64,000 nucleotides of DNA from RGIG4074 sp964615285. GTDB taxonomy: Bacteria; Bacillota; Clostridia; Christensenellales; Borkfalkiaceae. The notes under the pieces were generated by a model, which was given only the letters and a program-made list of their open reading frames with translations, did no database searches and was not told the DNA's origin. The DNA is taken from NCBI GenBank assembly GCA_964615285.1, contig CAZTND010000001.1, positions 10,259 through 74,258 on the forward strand. Reading direction: 5' to 3'. Position 1 is the first letter of the stretch; every line of letters starts with the position of its first letter. Made by a program: the position numbers and the translations under genes. This document shows positions 1 to 11,270 of this stretch, piece by piece.

Positions 1-690
1 AGAAGAGTGCAAAGATTCGATGACAAATATTGCCGATATATATTCAATACAGGCTCTATGTTCTGCAATGTTTCAACGGACAGCAACGCCCCTGCCGGCG
101 ATCTTCTGTCGTCCTCACGAAAATCGGGCGTTCCGTCAAGCGATATTCATTGTTTTCAATTTTGATCGTTGCATAAAGATTTTTTTATAACCATCATAGA
201 AAAAAACGACCTGTAAATCATTCCGCCGAAAAAGAAAGGACTCTCCGGAATTCCAAGCAAATGTTTTATAAGCAAAACCCTCTTTTCGTAAAAATTTAAA
301 CTTTTTCCAAAATAATAATTTTAAGAGCATCTCCCGATGTCCTGAAAAATGTTGCTTTTTGTGCCGTCTCTTTCCGAAAGCTCTGCCCGCTTTCTTCCCG
401 CGGCTCTTGCAACCATTACTCATATTCTATCACATTTTTTCCGCTTGTCAAGACCGTTATGCAATTTATATCGTACTTTTCTTCCCCACAACGAAAAAAC
501 GGAAGGCACAACTCCCGTTTTTTTATTTTACATTCCCGTTATTTTTTCTAAATTGGTCAATATTCCGATTAAAACATCCCCTTTATCCAATATGACGGAA
601 ACCACTCTTTTTTCTTTATGCTTTTCTCAATGATTTTTTCTGAAAAATTGTTCTCTTTCAATTGATATTCCAACTATTGACGGCGGGTTT
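1..690. other. No supported gene; window edge
   Basis: This AT-rich stretch lies downstream of rex. The first ~168 bases are open in one plus-strand frame, ending at a TGA near 170, and in one minus-strand frame that runs off the window. Neither has a start codon with a ribosome binding site or a recognisable motif. A 95-codon minus-strand frame at 136-423 is rich in Lys, Arg and Phe, as expected for translated AT-rich spacer, and I do not call it. The end of a gene outside the window may be present at 1-170. Confidence 0.4.
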
Positions 691-1359
691 CTATTTTTTA
701 TCCAAGATGTTGAACAATTCGCCCGAAAGCATGGCAAGGGACGCCGCCAGGTCCTCATAGCGAACGATGACCCCGTTGGGAACGTTGAGCTTGACGGACG
801 CAAAATTCCAGATCGCCTTCAAGCCCGCCCCGACCATACGGTCGCACACTTCCTGCGCGGCGCGCTTGGGCACGGTGATGATGCCGATGTTGATGTTGTG
901 GCGGCGCACGAAGTTGTCCAGCTCGTCGAGCGACAGGATCGGTTTCTTTTCGATTTTCGTCCCGACAAGGCGGGGATCCACGTCAAAGCCCGCCACGATG
1001 TTCAACCCGTAATTCTTGAAGCCCTCGTACCCGAGGAAGGCCCTGCCCAAGCCCCCCACGCCCACGACGAGCGCGTCGGACACGTTGTCATAGCCCAAAA
1101 ATTTTTCGATGTCGGCAATGAGCCCGTTCACCTCAAAACCGAGGCGCGGACGGCCGGCGACCGAAGACACGAGCGCCAGATCCTTGCGGACCAGCACCGC
1201 CGAGACTGCCATGTCCTTGGCGATCGCCGCAGAGGCGACGTATTCCACGCCCTTCACGCTCTCCTCTTTGAGATAGCGCAGATAGGCGGGCATGCGGGAA
1301 AGGGTCGCTTTGGAGACGCCCGCCTCTTCATGATTGGGGGATCGATGCACATGTGCCAT
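691..1359 (-). CDS. rex: Redox-sensing transcriptional repressor Rex
   Basis: A 222-residue Rex protein. Rex binds operators upstream of fermentation and respiration genes and releases them when the NADH/NAD ratio rises. An N-terminal winged helix (about residues 15-75) with LSRMPAYLRYLK and AVLVRKDLALVS precedes a Rossmann domain that begins with VVGVGGLGRAFLGY (about 98-111) and ends in a swapped C-terminal helix. The frame is open further upstream, but I place the start at 1359 because GGGAGG sits just before this ATG. It lies downstream of valS but has its own promoter and is separated from valS by a terminator, so it is probably monocistronic. Length and motifs are normal for the family. 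Confidence 0.95.
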   Translation of the reverse strand: MAHVHRSPNHEEAGVSKATLSRMPAYLRYLKEESVKGVEYVASAAIAKDMAVSAVLVRKDLALVSSVAGRPRLGFEVNGLIADIEKFLGYDNVSDALVVGVGGLGRAFLGYEGFKNYGLNIVAGFDVDPRLVGTKIEKKPILSLDELDNFVRRHNINIGIITVPKRAAQEVCDRMVGAGLKAIWNFASVKLNVPNGVIVRYEDLAASLAMLSGELFNILDKK

Positions 1360-1405
1360 AATAAAGTTTCCTCCCTGGAACCGATATACCGTTATCGATA
1401 AATTT

Positions 1406-1434
1406 ATTATAGCGAAAAATTGCGATGAAGTCAA
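1406..1434 (-). promoter_or_regulatory. Sigma-A promoter of rex
   Basis: On the minus strand TTGACT (1429-1434) and TATAAT (1406-1411) are separated by 17 bases. It follows directly after the valS terminator and leaves a leader of about 40 bases before rex. Confidence 0.8.
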
Positions 1435-1435
1435 T

Positions 1436-1472
1436 AAAAATCCGCGTTTATTCGATGAAAAACGCGGATTTT
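1436..1472 (-). terminator. valS terminator
   Basis: A perfect 13-bp inverted repeat (AAAATCCGCGTTT at 1437-1449 with AAACGCGGATTTT at 1460-1472) is followed on the minus strand by a short T run. It ends the valS transcript just before the rex promoter. Confidence 0.85.
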
Positions 1473-1493
1473 CTGTTGCAGGACGGAAACCGA

Positions 1494-4121
<2,628 letters not shown>

Positions 4122-4162
4122 ACTGAAAAAAACCGCCCTTTTCAAAAAAATGATACGGTTCC

Positions 4163-4191
4163 ATTATAAATCTTTTTTTTTTCGATGTCAA
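4163..4191 (-). promoter_or_regulatory. Sigma-A promoter of valS
   Basis: On the minus strand TTGACA (4186-4191) and TATAAT (4163-4168) are separated by exactly 17 bases, a full consensus promoter. It lies back to back with the ABC transporter promoter. Confidence 0.88.
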
Positions 4192-4219
4192 TTATTCCGC
4201 CAAGTTCATACGATATAAT
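4192..4219 (+). promoter_or_regulatory. Probable promoter of the ABC importer operon
   Basis: TATAAT at 4214-4219 is a good -10 element. The -35 region (TTATTC around 4192) is poor and overlaps the -35 of the divergent valS promoter. The operon may therefore need an activator or be weakly expressed. Confidence 0.5.
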
Positions 4220-4245
4220 ATTCTTAATTTTTTACGGAGAACCCC

Positions 4246-5247
4246 ATGAAAAAATTTTTATCCACCATTTTTGCTTCCCTTCTGCTCGTTCTTCCTCTCT
4301 CCGCCTGCGAAAAGAACGACGGGCTGACCACCCTGAAAGTCAGCGAGGTGACCCACTCCGTCTTCTATGCCCCGATGTACCTCGCCGATTCCCTGGGCTA
4401 CTTTGAAGAGGAAGGGCTGAAAATAGAACTGTCGAATGCCGGCGGCGCCGACAACGCCATGGCGGCGGTCCTTTCGGGGGACGCGGACATCGCCTTCTGC
4501 GGACCGGAAGCCGCCCTGTACGTCCTTGCCGGCGGATCGACCGACGTGCCGACCGTATTCGGGCAGCTGACCAAGCGCGACGGTTCCTTCCTTGTCTCCC
4601 GCGTAGACGAACCGGACTTCGAGTGGACCGACCTTCAGGGCAAGGAGATCCTTGCGGGGCGCCAGGGCGGCGTGCCTGCCATGACCTTTGAATATATCCT
4701 CAATGAATACGGCATGGAGGACGGAACGGACTTCACCCTCAATTTTGAAGTCGCCTTTGACCTGATGACGGCGGCGTTTGAGGGCGGTACGGCCGATTAC
4801 TGCACCATGTTCGAGCCGACGGCCTCCGAATATGAAGCGGCGGGCAAGGGCTATATCGTAGCTTCGGTCGGCGAGGCCTCGGGCGAGGTGCCCTATACCT
4901 GCTATATGGCGAAAAGTTCCTGGCTGCAGAGCAATACGGAGGAGGTCAAGGGCTTCCTGCGCGCCATCACCAAGGCGATCAAATACGTCAACGAACACAC
5001 TTCCGAAGAGGCGGCGCCCTATTTGCAGGGACAGTTTGCCACGACTTCCCTCGACTCCATCGCCACCTCGCTGGACAGTTATAAAGCCATCGACGCATGG
5101 GTAACCAATATGGCGATGACGGAAACGGCGCTGGACAGATTGCAGGACATCATTGAAAACGCGGGCGAACTGCCCCGGCGCGTAGCGTTCGGCGAACTCG
5201 TCGACAACACCCCGGCACAGGCGGCATACGAAGAAATATACGCCTGA
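4246..5247 (+). CDS. ABC importer substrate-binding lipoprotein, NMT1/SsuA type
   Basis: A 333-residue extracellular lipoprotein. The signal peptide ends in the lipobox LSAC with Cys21 as the lipid anchor. The rest is a periplasmic-binding-protein type 2 fold of the NMT1/SsuA/TauA group, with the typical start TLKVSEVTHSVFYAPMYLA, a GDADIAFCGPEAAL segment and a GRQGGVPAM turn. Family members bind aliphatic sulfonates, taurine, nitrate or thiamine pyrimidine precursors, and the sequence alone does not tell which. There is no thiamine riboswitch upstream. ATPase and permease genes follow and together form a complete importer. GGAGA precedes the ATG. Confidence 0.85.
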   Translation: MKKFLSTIFASLLLVLPLSACEKNDGLTTLKVSEVTHSVFYAPMYLADSLGYFEEEGLKIELSNAGGADNAMAAVLSGDADIAFCGPEAALYVLAGGSTDVPTVFGQLTKRDGSFLVSRVDEPDFEWTDLQGKEILAGRQGGVPAMTFEYILNEYGMEDGTDFTLNFEVAFDLMTAAFEGGTADYCTMFEPTASEYEAAGKGYIVASVGEASGEVPYTCYMAKSSWLQSNTEEVKGFLRAITKAIKYVNEHTSEEAAPYLQGQFATTSLDSIATSLDSYKAIDAWVTNMAMTETALDRLQDIIENAGELPRRVAFGELVDNTPAQAAYEEIYA

Positions 5248-5309
5248 ACGAGGCAAAAATACACTGACAGGCTGCCGCGGGTCCTCCGCGGCAGAGCGGT
5301 ATACACGAT

Positions 5310-6053
5310 ATGAAAAACGAAATCCTGAAATTTGAAAACGTAACGATGATCTATCACACGCCGCAGGGAGAAACCGCCGCCCTGAAAGATCTGTCTTTTT
5401 CCGTCCGGCAGGGCGAGTTCATCGCCGTCATCGGTCCTTCGGGATGCGGCAAGACGACCATCCTCTCCCTGGCGGCGGGACTGCTGAAACCTTCGGCGGG
5501 CAGGATCGAGACGAAGGAAGGCGTCTCCTGCGGCTATATGCTGCAAAAAGACGAACTGTTCCCCTGGCGAACGATCGAAAAGAACATCCTGCTTCCCCTC
5601 GAGATCAAAAAAAAGAACACGGCCGAGAACCGTAAAAAAGCTTTGGACCTGGCGGTCAAGTACGGGCTGGGCGACTTTTTGAAGAGCTATCCCGATCAAC
5701 TTTCGGGCGGCATGCGCCAGCGCGCCGCGCTCATACGAACGCTGGCGAGCGACCCCGAAATGCTGCTCCTCGACGAACCCTTCTCGGCACTCGACTACCA
5801 GACGCGGCTGAACGTCTGCGACGACGTTTACCGCATCATCCGCAGCGAATACAAGACCGCCCTGCTCATCACGCACGACATCAGCGAAGCCATTTCGGTC
5901 GCAGACAGAGTGCTGGTCTTAAGCCGCCGCCCCGCACACGTTCTGGGCGAACACAAAATGGAATTCCCTCCGGAATTGAAGCCGCTCAAACGGCGGGAAG
6001 AAAAGGCTTTTTCGGGCTGGTTTGAACTGCTTTGGAGGCAATTGAACGTATGA
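5310..6053 (+). CDS. ABC importer ATPase, SsuB/TauB type
   Basis: The 247-residue nucleotide-binding subunit of the importer. Walker A GPSGCGKTT lies at residues 42-50, the Q loop at YMLQKDELFPW, the signature LSGGMRQR near 131, Walker B LLLDEPFSALD near 152 and the switch histidine in LITHDISEA. Two copies would drive uptake through the adjacent permease. It follows the binding protein after about 60 bases and its stop codon overlaps the permease start. Confidence 0.9.
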   Translation: MKNEILKFENVTMIYHTPQGETAALKDLSFSVRQGEFIAVIGPSGCGKTTILSLAAGLLKPSAGRIETKEGVSCGYMLQKDELFPWRTIEKNILLPLEIKKKNTAENRKKALDLAVKYGLGDFLKSYPDQLSGGMRQRAALIRTLASDPEMLLLDEPFSALDYQTRLNVCDDVYRIIRSEYKTALLITHDISEAISVADRVLVLSRRPAHVLGEHKMEFPPELKPLKRREEKAFSGWFELLWRQLNV

Positions 6054-6865
6054 AACGCAAAAGACAAGAATTTTCGAGAGAACATCTCCTGTACCGGAAA
6101 AAACAGCGGCGTTCCAACCTGATCGTACAGATCTCGCGCGTGACCCTTCTGCTGCTCCTGTTGGGGCTGTGGGAGCTCTTCGCCGACCTGGAGATCGTCA
6201 ACCCCTTTATCACCAGTTCCCCCTCGCGCATCTGCAGCGCCGTCGCCTCCCTCTACGCCGAAGGAACACTGTTTTACCACATCGGCGTGACCCTCGGCGA
6301 AACACTGGCGGGATTCGCCATCGCCGTGGTCGGCGGATATCTCATCGCCCTCGGTCTTTGGTGGAGCGACATGCTGCGCAGGGTGCTGGAACCGTATATC
6401 GTCGTGCTCAATTCCCTGCCCAAAATCGCCCTCGGCCCCCTCATCATCATCTGGTGCGGCACGGGCAGCAAGGCGATCGTCACCATCACCGTGCTCATCG
6501 GCATCATCATCGCCATCATGAACATGCTGAACGGATTCGTCGCCACCGACAAAAACAAAATCCTGCTCCTGCAATCCATGGGCGCGGGAAAATTGCAGAT
6601 ACTGCAGAAACTCGTCATTCCCTCTTCGCTGCCCTCTTTCATTTCCATGCTGAAAATCAACGTGGGCATGGCGTGGATCGGCTCCATCATGGGCGAATAT
6701 ATCGTGTCCAAGGCGGGATTAGGGTATCTCATCGTCTACGGCGGGCAGGTCTTTAAGCTCGACCTGGTAATGGCGGCGACCGTCATTCTCTGCGCGCTGG
6801 CGGGCGTGATGTATTTCCTGGTGGTGCTTCTGGAAAAACTGACGGTTAAAAACGAAAGGCGGTAA
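6050..6865 (+). CDS. ABC importer permease, SsuC/TauC type
   Basis: A 271-residue integral membrane permease with about six hydrophobic segments. The cytoplasmic EAA-type coupling loop reads SMGAGKLQILQKLVIPSSLP. I choose the ATG at 6050, which overlaps the ATPase stop as ATGA and has TGGAGG about ten bases upstream. An upstream in-frame TTG at 6032 is less likely. It completes the binding protein-ATPase-permease operon. No obvious terminator follows, and the next gene is convergent. Confidence 0.88.
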   Translation: MKRKRQEFSREHLLYRKKQRRSNLIVQISRVTLLLLLLGLWELFADLEIVNPFITSSPSRICSAVASLYAEGTLFYHIGVTLGETLAGFAIAVVGGYLIALGLWWSDMLRRVLEPYIVVLNSLPKIALGPLIIIWCGTGSKAIVTITVLIGIIIAIMNMLNGFVATDKNKILLLQSMGAGKLQILQKLVIPSSLPSFISMLKINVGMAWIGSIMGEYIVSKAGLGYLIVYGGQVFKLDLVMAATVILCALAGVMYFLVVLLEKLTVKNERR

Positions 6866-6988
6866 AAACAAACTGCCCGAATCGCCCGGGGGCGGAGCGG
6901 ACCGTTTGCACGATGCGGCCCGATCCCCCCTGCGCGAAACGGGCGCCGCGCCTTGCTTTTTCCGCTTCCCTCGGCTTCCCCTTATGGT

Positions 6989-9256
6989 TTATTCAAAAAT
7001 TTTCGTTAAAAAATTGTCGAACGACGGAATCCAATTGCAGGAAGAATTGCCCGCGCCAAACCCATGCTTAGCATGCCGATAGACGTGTTCCTCGACAGAT
7101 AAGCCCGCCTCTCGCAGGGCGTTCGCGTTGCAAAAAAACTGGCTGTATAACGGATCTTTGGCGCCGTAGGCGAAAAACGCGGGCGGCAGATTGCCTGACC
7201 GCAGCATACCCGCGTCGTTATTTGCAACGGAAAGCCTGCCGTAAAAAGAATAGATATGCCCGACGGCGGAAACGTCCGCCGGGACATAGTCGAGCATATC
7301 CGGAGTATAATTTTCATCGATTTCGGTCGGAAGCGTATGCCTGCCGTTGCGCAAAAGAAATTCTCCGCAGAGGATTCCGCCCGCCGAAAAACCGATGATT
7401 GCGATATTATTTTCCTTGATGCCGTAAGCTTCTGCATTGCCGCGCACATACCGCACGGCTCGGGCAAGATCGAGCGCGCCCGCTTCCTGCGAATACGGCC
7501 GCAGGCGGTAAGCGACTGCAAAGCACTGATAGCCGAGCGCGGAAAGCCTTTTCGCCACCCTGTAACCTTCGCGGTACATACAACGAACCTGAAATGCCCC
7601 GCCCGGACAGATGAGAACCGCGCCTTTTACCTTGCCGCCCCGCGCCGGGAAACTTTCGATATACGGAATGAAACCGTCGCCGTCCGCGCTCTGCCGTTGG
7701 CAACGATCGTCATAGGCGGGAATATTGCCCTCTTTCCACAACAGAACGGTCTGCCGCTCGGTCGGGGCGGGGACGGCAACATCTGCCGTCGCCCCGTTCC
7801 GCCGGGCGATTCTGCCGATCAGTCCGAGCAACGGATCGTCCTCGCTGTCCCGCGCCGATTCTTCGGATTTTTCTCCGAAGAGGAGAAATACAGAATAAAT
7901 GAACGTGATGCCGATGTTGAAGAGATGGCAATCGATCAGGCTGGTGAGCAGGATCGCCCCCACGCAGGCGGCGATGAAATTCTTTTCCCAGCTCGGATTT
8001 TTGACGAGCAGGCGCAGCGTCTGCCAGCGGTGGAAGAGATACGCCCCCAGCCCCACAATGCCGCATGCGCCCAGCATCTGAATGAACGTATCGTGCCAGA
8101 AATAGGGCAGTATGCTCATCGACGTGTCGCCCCAGCCCCCCTGCTCGATGCTGAAAAATCCCGCACCGAAAATGGGCGCCAAGGTGAATTTTTCCAAGCC
8201 GTCGCGGAAGAGTTCCCACCTGCCGTTGGATTCAAACCCGAGATCCAGAAGGGAGGCGAAGAGATCTGCCAGCTTGTCGCGAAAGACGATGAGAACGACG
8301 ACGGCTGCCGCCGCCACGACGGCAAAGACGACGAGGTTGCCGATGCGGTTCTTTTTGTTGATGAGCGTCATGACCACGCAGGCAACATAGACGATGCCGC
8401 CCATGAGCATGGAGCCGCGGCTGTTGCTGGCGATGACCGCCAAGAAAATGAGCGTGCCCAGCGCGGAAAAGACAAAGCCGTGTTTCTTTTTGACAGCCAG
8501 ATAGAAGGCGCCGGGCATGGATGCGGACAGCACCGCGCCCACGGTGTTATACGTCCCCCAGCCCGTGTAGATATAGTTGCGCACGATGCTGCCGTCGACA
8601 AATATGTATTCCGCATGATAAACGAATACATTGATCAATTCCAAAGAGACGGTCAGCCCGATGAGCAGCGTCATCCAGGCAAAATAATCCTTGGGCACTT
8701 CCCGCCAGTCGACGACGGGCGGAAGGAGCAGATAGAGCGCGAACAACGCCGCAAAGAACAGGAGCGCGTACAAAAGGTTCTGCGCCGTATATCCCTCGTA
8801 GCCCAATCCGTTCAACAACAGCGCGGCGCCGAGCACCAGAAACCCGACAAGCAGTTTGCGGCGCGTCCGGAGAAAGCCGGAGATCCCGACGGTCAGAAAG
8901 AGGCGCAACAAAAACAGCACCAGAAAGATGGCGATGACGACGATGAAGAGGATGAGCCCGTTTTCCGGAAAAAACACGGAATCCGGGTTGAAACGCGGAT
9001 TGTTGCCGATGGAGGGAGAGATGTAGGTAAAAATAACCAGGGGCGCCAAGGAAAGCATGTCCTTGCCGAAGAGGCACAGATAAATGCCGAACAGCCCCGC
9101 CAGCGTGTATGTCCAGAGTTCGAGTGCAAACACGTTCGTCAGCAGGCAGACAACGGCAAAGACGACCAGCATATACTTGGAATTGATAAACCGGTTGATC
9201 TTGCCGATGACTGCGTTTTCCCTTGCTCTCTCAAAAAATTTCAAAACCGCTCCCAC
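6989..9256 (-). CDS. O-antigen ligase/polymerase-like membrane protein fused to an alpha/beta hydrolase
   Basis: A 755-residue two-part protein. Residues ~20-450 hold about ten membrane segments and resemble O-antigen ligase/Wzy polymerases, which join sugar units on the outer face of the membrane. The last ~240 residues are an alpha/beta hydrolase of the esterase/lipase type, with oxyanion-loop region GAVLICPGGAF, nucleophile motif GFSAGG, acid in YGAKDPLY and histidine in HAKHGFG. Both parts lie in one uninterrupted frame. I prefer the GTG at 9256 because CTCCTT (9264-9269; AAGGAG on the coding strand) lies seven bases upstream; an ATG at 9280 lacks a binding site. It may polymerise and deacylate or modify a cell-surface glycan. 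Neighbours do not identify the substrate. Confidence 0.75.
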   Translation of the reverse strand: MGAVLKFFERARENAVIGKINRFINSKYMLVVFAVVCLLTNVFALELWTYTLAGLFGIYLCLFGKDMLSLAPLVIFTYISPSIGNNPRFNPDSVFFPENGLILFIVVIAIFLVLFLLRLFLTVGISGFLRTRRKLLVGFLVLGAALLLNGLGYEGYTAQNLLYALLFFAALFALYLLLPPVVDWREVPKDYFAWMTLLIGLTVSLELINVFVYHAEYIFVDGSIVRNYIYTGWGTYNTVGAVLSASMPGAFYLAVKKKHGFVFSALGTLIFLAVIASNSRGSMLMGGIVYVACVVMTLINKKNRIGNLVVFAVVAAAAVVVLIVFRDKLADLFASLLDLGFESNGRWELFRDGLEKFTLAPIFGAGFFSIEQGGWGDTSMSILPYFWHDTFIQMLGACGIVGLGAYLFHRWQTLRLLVKNPSWEKNFIAACVGAILLTSLIDCHLFNIGITFIYSVFLLFGEKSEESARDSEDDPLLGLIGRIARRNGATADVAVPAPTERQTVLLWKEGNIPAYDDRCQRQSADGDGFIPYIESFPARGGKVKGAVLICPGGAFQVRCMYREGYRVAKRLSALGYQCFAVAYRLRPYSQEAGALDLARAVRYVRGNAEAYGIKENNIAIIGFSAGGILCGEFLLRNGRHTLPTEIDENYTPDMLDYVPADVSAVGHIYSFYGRLSVANNDAGMLRSGNLPPAFFAYGAKDPLYSQFFCNANALREAGLSVEEHVYRHAKHGFGAGNSSCNWIPSFDNFLTKIFE

Positions 9257-9353
9257 CTTATCTCTCCTTATTGTTTTCATCTTGTGTATCGGAAGAACAA
9301 AGCCGCCCGGCGGCCGCACGCCACTTTCCCGGGCATTTCCGCGCAACAGGCGT

Positions 9354-10277
9354 TTATTTCAGAAAGCCCTGTATGATCTGTTCTTCCGCCTGCTGCTCGG
9401 TCAGCCCGAGGGTCATGAGCTTGACGATCTGTTCGCCGGCGATCTTGCCGATGGCTGCTTCATGGATGAGCTCGGCGTCTACGCTGTTCGCCGCCAGTGC
9501 GGGCAACGCGGTGACCGTACCCCGATCCATGATGATCGCATCGCACTCGCTGTGCCCCGTGCACTTTGCATTGCCGTTGATGACGGCGTTGAATTCCTGG
9601 TGGGAATCTTCCGCCGCGACCGAACGGGAAACGAGGTCGGCCGCCGACCCTTCCCCGTCGAGGTCGACCAGAAAATCGGTCGTCGCCGTCTGCCTGCCGT
9701 GGGTGTAAATTTTTTCCCGCACGACCAGAGAGGCGCCCTTGCCCAATTTGGCGCGGGTGACGCGGCGGGTGGAATCCACGCCCTTGATCTGCGTGGTCTC
9801 CATTTCCATACTGCCCCCCTCCTCGATATAGACCTCGCTCGTGGGGTTCATGACGCGCTCGCCCGCGCCGTCCCCTTCGCCGTAATGTTTCTCGACGTAC
9901 TTCACTTTTGCGTTTTTCCCGACATAAAAGGCGTGCACGCCGCTGTGTTCGCTGTCCTGTTTGCCGCAGTTGCGGATGCCGCAACCCGCAATGATGAGCA
10001 CGTCCGCGCCTTCGCCGATGTGGAAGTCGTTGTACACGACCTCTTTGAGCCCGCTTTGGCTCAGAATGACGGGAATGTGCACGCTTTCATTCTTCGTGCC
10101 GGGCTTGATAAAGATGTCGATGCCCGATTTTCCTTTCTCCGTCTTGGATACGATCTCTATGTTTGCCGAAGACGAGCGCGCGACGGACTGCCCGTTTTCG
10201 CGGATGTTGTAGGCGCCCTCCGGCACGCCGTGCAGATCGGCGACTTTTTCCAAAAGATTTCTTTCGATTGCGTCCAT
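9354..10277 (-). CDS. SufB/SufD-family Fe-S cluster scaffold (short, SmsB-like)
   Basis: A 307-residue SufBD-core protein, shorter than SufB (~460) or SufD (~420). The beta-helix core contains the conserved end HEAAIGKIAGEQIVKLMTLGL and an upstream KCTGHSECDAIIMD segment with candidate ligand cysteines. It is encoded right after a SufC-type ATPase, with no separate SufD, SufS or SufU in the window. This two-gene layout matches the minimal SufCB-like (SMS) arrangement described in anaerobes. The likely role is Fe-S cluster assembly in the cytoplasm, perhaps as a homodimer in place of SufB-SufD. Confidence 0.82.
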   Translation of the reverse strand: MDAIERNLLEKVADLHGVPEGAYNIRENGQSVARSSSANIEIVSKTEKGKSGIDIFIKPGTKNESVHIPVILSQSGLKEVVYNDFHIGEGADVLIIAGCGIRNCGKQDSEHSGVHAFYVGKNAKVKYVEKHYGEGDGAGERVMNPTSEVYIEEGGSMEMETTQIKGVDSTRRVTRAKLGKGASLVVREKIYTHGRQTATTDFLVDLDGEGSAADLVSRSVAAEDSHQEFNAVINGNAKCTGHSECDAIIMDRGTVTALPALAANSVDAELIHEAAIGKIAGEQIVKLMTLGLTEQQAEEQIIQGFLK

Positions 10278-10299
10278 TTTTCGTACTGCCTCCTTTGTT

Positions 10300-11055
10300 T
10301 TACGGGGTCTTCCTGCCCTCGCCCGTCAGAACGGCGCAGGGCGACGGACGCGCGCCCGAGAGGAGTTCCGGCAAAATTTCTTTGCCGCCCACGCGGCTCA
10401 CCCTGCCGTCCGCCAGCACCACGATCTTGTCGGCTATGTTCAGAATGCGCTCCTGGTGGGAGATGATGAGGATGCTGCCGTTGATCTTGCGGTGAAGCTG
10501 TTCAAACACCGCGATGAGGCTGTTGAAACTCCATAGATCGATGCCCGCCTCCGGCTCATCGAATACGGAGAGTTCGGTGCCGCGCGCCAGAATGGTGGCG
10601 ATCTCCACCCGCTTCAGCTCGCCGCCCGAAAGGCTGGCGTTGACTTCGCGTTCGACGTATTCGCGGGCGCACAGCCCCACCTCGGAGAGGTAGTGACACG
10701 CCTCGGAAACGGTGAGCTTTTTGCCCGTGGCGATGCTGAGAAGATCGCGGACCGTGATCCCCTTGAAGCGGACGGGCTGCTGAAAGGCGAAACTGATGCC
10801 CTTTTTGGCCCGTTCGGTGACGGAGAGGTCGGTGATGTCCTCGCCGTCAAAGAAAATTTTGCCCGACGTGGGGCGGTAAATGCCCGCAATGACCTTGGCA
10901 AGGGTGCTCTTGCCGCCCCCGTTGGGCCCGGTCAGTGCGACGAAACGGTCGCTGACGGTCAGGCTGACATCGTGCAATATTTCCTTGCCGACGCCCTTTT
11001 CCTGCGCGTCCTCCGCCGTAAAACAGACGTGCTGTAATTCCAATGTTGCTGCCAT
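10300..11055 (-). CDS. sufC: SufC-type Fe-S assembly ATPase
   Basis: A 251-residue ABC ATPase of the SufC group. Walker A is GPNGGGKSTL (about residues 43-52), the signature is LSGGELKR and Walker B ends in DEPEAGID, the form typical of SufC. SufC binds SufB/SufD and uses ATP to remodel the scaffold. It is the first gene of the two-gene operon, with the SufB-like gene 22 bases downstream. A short element after residue 15 (AEDAQEKGVG) is specific to this copy. Confidence 0.88.
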   Translation of the reverse strand: MAATLELQHVCFTAEDAQEKGVGKEILHDVSLTVSDRFVALTGPNGGGKSTLAKVIAGIYRPTSGKIFFDGEDITDLSVTERAKKGISFAFQQPVRFKGITVRDLLSIATGKKLTVSEACHYLSEVGLCAREYVEREVNASLSGGELKRVEIATILARGTELSVFDEPEAGIDLWSFNSLIAVFEQLHRKINGSILIISHQERILNIADKIVVLADGRVSRVGGKEILPELLSGARPSPCAVLTGEGRKTP

Positions 11056-11086
11056 AGCTTGAAACTGTCCTCCTTTGCAAGCCGAA

Positions 11087-11109
11087 GCGCCCGAAATTTT
11101 TTCGGGCGC
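11087..11109 (-). promoter_or_regulatory. Hairpin in the sufC leader
   Basis: GCGCCCGAA and TTCGGGCGC form a strong stem-loop about 35 bases upstream of the sufC start, inside the transcript. No T run follows, so it is not a standard terminator. It may stabilise the leader or be a regulatory fold. Confidence 0.5.
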
Positions 11110-11194
11110 GCCGCCGCTATGCCGCCCGCACGGACGGTCAACGCGGCGGGCATTTTTGCCCGCCGGACACTATATAACGGCTTCCGCGTCGTTT

Positions 11195-11224
11195 ATTATA
11201 CCATATCTGTCTGCATTTTGTCAA
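11195..11224 (-). promoter_or_regulatory. Sigma-A promoter of the suf operon
   Basis: On the minus strand TTGACA (11219-11224) and TATAAT (11195-11200) are 18 bases apart. The leader to sufC is about 130 bases. Confidence 0.85.
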
Positions 11225-11270
11225 ACAATAATTTCCCGCCCGCCCCTTCCGGCGCAAAAAAAACGCAGCG

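Noticed and set aside
4122..4162. T-box riboswitch for valS (and for argS at 62041-62082)
   Set aside because: The leaders are only about 40 bases, too short for a T-box.
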